Source: Balneolaceae bacterium (GTDB taxonomy: Bacteria > Bacteroidota > Rhodothermia > Balneolales > Balneolaceae). From it: 56,225 nt of DNA. The notes under the pieces are model-generated. The model saw nothing but the letters and a program-made list of their open reading frames with translations. It searched no databases and was not told the origin of the DNA. Below are positions 55,801-56,225 of the stretch, in pieces. Numbering within the stretch: position 1 is the stretch's first letter; each line of letters opens with the position of its first letter. A program made the position numbers and the translations under genes. The stretch is from contig VEMX01000015.1 in the NCBI GenBank assembly GCA_009711805.1, positions 1-56,225 of the forward strand, written 5' to 3'.

Positions 55801-56116
55801 TCATTCAGATAATTTACACTTAAAAGGTATAGACAATGAACAACAATTGAATTATGCCTTTTTTCATGATAAAAAGTATTACCTGAGTGGAGATACTCCA
55901 ATATCAATGAAAGTTTCCGAAGATCAAGCTAATCTATTGCGAAAAATTAAAGACTCAGGTACAGCTCTTGGAAATCTATGTGATATTACGAGAGGGATAC
56001 ACCCATATAGAACTGGAGGATATGGAAAATCTGTTTTTCAAGAAGGTCCACAAATACAAAAAGACGTTGAAGAAAGACCTTACAATTCGGATAAAAAGCC
56101 CGAGTTCAAGTCATAA
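52835..56116 (+). CDS. Type IIG restriction-modification protein, C-terminus lost
   Basis: 1093 residues: PD-(D/E)xK nuclease at the N-terminus (Asp79, Glu97-x-Lys99 in LEVVIEAKK), helical connector, and adenine-N6 methyltransferase core with motif I DPAVGSGHFLVSCLNEL (about 552), FGVDINPNSVKICRLRLWIE, and catalytic NPPY (about 879-882). The target recognition domain begins after this but breaks off at RPYNSDKKPEFKS, where the family normally continues for well over a hundred residues. About 35 bases on, an IS30-like transposase starts. Base composition drops from about 50% to about 33% G+C at 55.45-55.5 kb, right behind the NPPY motif. Confidence 0.88.
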   Translation: MIQLQTKTVRQGINKAYLKVNVKRADLDGFKEEATAYLNNLDQAKGKDEEHHKAYLRDFLKNTFYAKEERLVNTSRNVDLGIYSGKTTSSTLEVVIEAKKPDNLRGMITTDNPNGKALHEALLYYFEKRESGNDDLKQVVITNYNEFFLFDAQEIERNFYSKKSLVKTFRNWKDDQKVSSNTKFMYSKFEEFIKNSDANLNAVHIDLSKFRKKLAAPPSEDDDKKLIPLYKLFSPEHLVKKPFANDSNSLDKRFYNEFLHILGLQEVKEKGNRLIQRLPEKERQRGSLIEITIDTLRYDQHMNEVREAKVQYGTNEDDQLFGVALELVITWMNRVLFLKLMEAQLGAYHNHDEKFNFLSYDSIDEYDELNKLFFRVLARRNEERPPKLQERYGHIPYLNSSLFDSTKLEKQTTQISGLDDKSTMDLYARSVLKKGANPPDGPLNTLDYLLRFLEAYNFSAESSGGIQTEDKALINASVLGLIFEKINGYKDGSFFTPGFITEYMARETLRKSVLDKFNESFDWSCSDFDELKRKLETVDLKKANEVVNSITICDPAVGSGHFLVSCLNELIAIKSELKILCDHEGKRIPYLDIAVENDELAIEHEGELFEYKLNHEWKNDKVIRKPAGSDRQRVQVALFHEKKFLIENCLFGVDINPNSVKICRLRLWIELLKNAYYKESPTPPSTLAGARPISRFSDEIRGRVSEDSEEHYEAYSELEVLPNIDINIKQGNSLVSRFGLDEDLSSIFKKSDHSLEDYKQAVRSYRETRDRSEKQRLQTLIDDIKAEYSESLLNNKPINKKLSKARGKLELMQNEDLFGEGKATKKELKKQEKKVAKLEEQKAEEEAGAFYREAFEWRFEFPEVLDEEGKYIGFDVVIGNPPYIFGRDWKRLGLPESLKDYYNQKYDLASYQLDLYILFIERSFQLTKKIGLVSLIVPNTWLNNTYASVVRKYILENSPEINLIETPPNTFDDVNVDTILFVISKSDLRHSDNLHLKGIDNEQQLNYAFFHDKKYYLSGDTPISMKVSEDQANLLRKIKDSGTALGNLCDITRGIHPYRTGGYGKSVFQEGPQIQKDVEERPYNSDKKPEFKS

Positions 56117-56133
56117 GTGCAACACGAAAAAAT

Positions 56134-56160
56134 AACCCTGAGGGGATCCCCCCAGGGTTT
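56134..56160 (+). terminator. Hairpin at the probable IS end
   Basis: AACCCTG with GGGG pairs with CCCC and CAGGGTT around GGATCC, then TTTT. It may insulate the insertion element from transcription coming from the left. Confidence 0.6.
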
Positions 56161-56189
56161 TCGGCCAAGCGTGGTATATTCGTGTTATC

Positions 56190-56225
56190 ATGCAAAAATA
56201 CAACCAACTTGACCTACAAGATCGT
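56190..56225 (+). CDS. Start of a probable IS30-family transposase, cut by the window edge
   Basis: Twelve codons, MQKYNQLDLQDR, resemble the N-terminus of IS30-family transposases (pattern KxYxxLxLxxR before the first helix-turn-helix). Too short for a firm call, but its position just past an interrupted gene agrees. Confidence 0.45.
   Translation, partial: MQKYNQLDLQDR

Larger units (their letters stand above)
56112..56225 (+). mobile_element. Left end of an IS30-like insertion element
   Basis: Only the first part is inside the window. AACACGAA (56121-56128) and TTCGTGTT (56179-56186) are inverted. The outer boundary is not exact; it lies near the stop of the restriction-modification gene. 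It ends at the window edge before any motif can confirm the family. Confidence 0.45.

Overview
The window looks like chromosome from an aerobic, probably marine member of the Bacteroidota/Balneolota side of the FCB group; a Balneola/Gracilimonas-like organism is my best guess, not proven. Three secreted proteins end in the NYPNPFNP-type C-terminal sorting domain of the type IX secretion route. The clearest promoters have the TTTG / TANNTTTG form used by this group, and rpmB-rpmG is followed by the small DUF4295 gene typical of it.

Layout. 0-6 kb, minus strand: ffh, rpsP, rimM, trmD, rplS and adk, a translation and protein-targeting block in which S16 carries a very long acidic tail. 6-15 kb: fabI, ruvC, ruvA, a mannose-1-phosphate guanylyltransferase, a PhoR/PhoB-type two-component pair, a YdeI-like protein, a three-gene overlapping operon (outer-membrane protein, small protein, PhnP-like hydrolase), a glutathione peroxidase and tRNA-Asp. 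15-16.6 kb: a small Cys-containing secreted peptide gene in tandem with a 6-bladed beta-propeller gene. 16.6-29.5 kb, a chromosome-maintenance neighbourhood: mnmG-rsmG-WYL regulator with two parS sites inside rsmG; gyrB-gyrA divergent from rpmB-rpmG-DUF4295, with paired DnaA boxes between them; then yqeY, cvpA, tyrS, xth and a MarR regulator. 29.5-34.7 kb: uvrB and a methyltransferase embedded in repeat-rich DNA. Two copies of a 228-bp transposon-like element lie here; one interrupts a metallo-beta-lactamase-fold gene. 34.9-48 kb: tyrA, then a secretion and sensing cluster (metzincin protease, lipoprotein resembling the protease propeptide, giant propeller histidine kinase, NarL-type regulator, two large sorted surface proteins). 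48.8-56.2 kb: a membrane-anchored double VOC protein, a TlpA-like thioredoxin, an OmpA-type porin gene split by an apparent one-base frameshift, and a type IIG restriction-modification gene cut off by what looks like an IS30-family element at the right edge.

The most interesting material is: (1) the 228-bp element, present twice at identical length, bounded by 14-bp inverted repeats and exact 4-bp TTAR target duplications, one copy allowing base-precise reconstruction of the empty site; (2) the parS pair inside rsmG; (3) the protease and its propeptide-like lipoprotein; (4) a hairpin pair at 11.6-11.8 kb whose stems differ by compensatory changes; (5) the base-composition break inside the restriction-modification gene. 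No CRISPR array, prophage or biosynthetic cluster was found.
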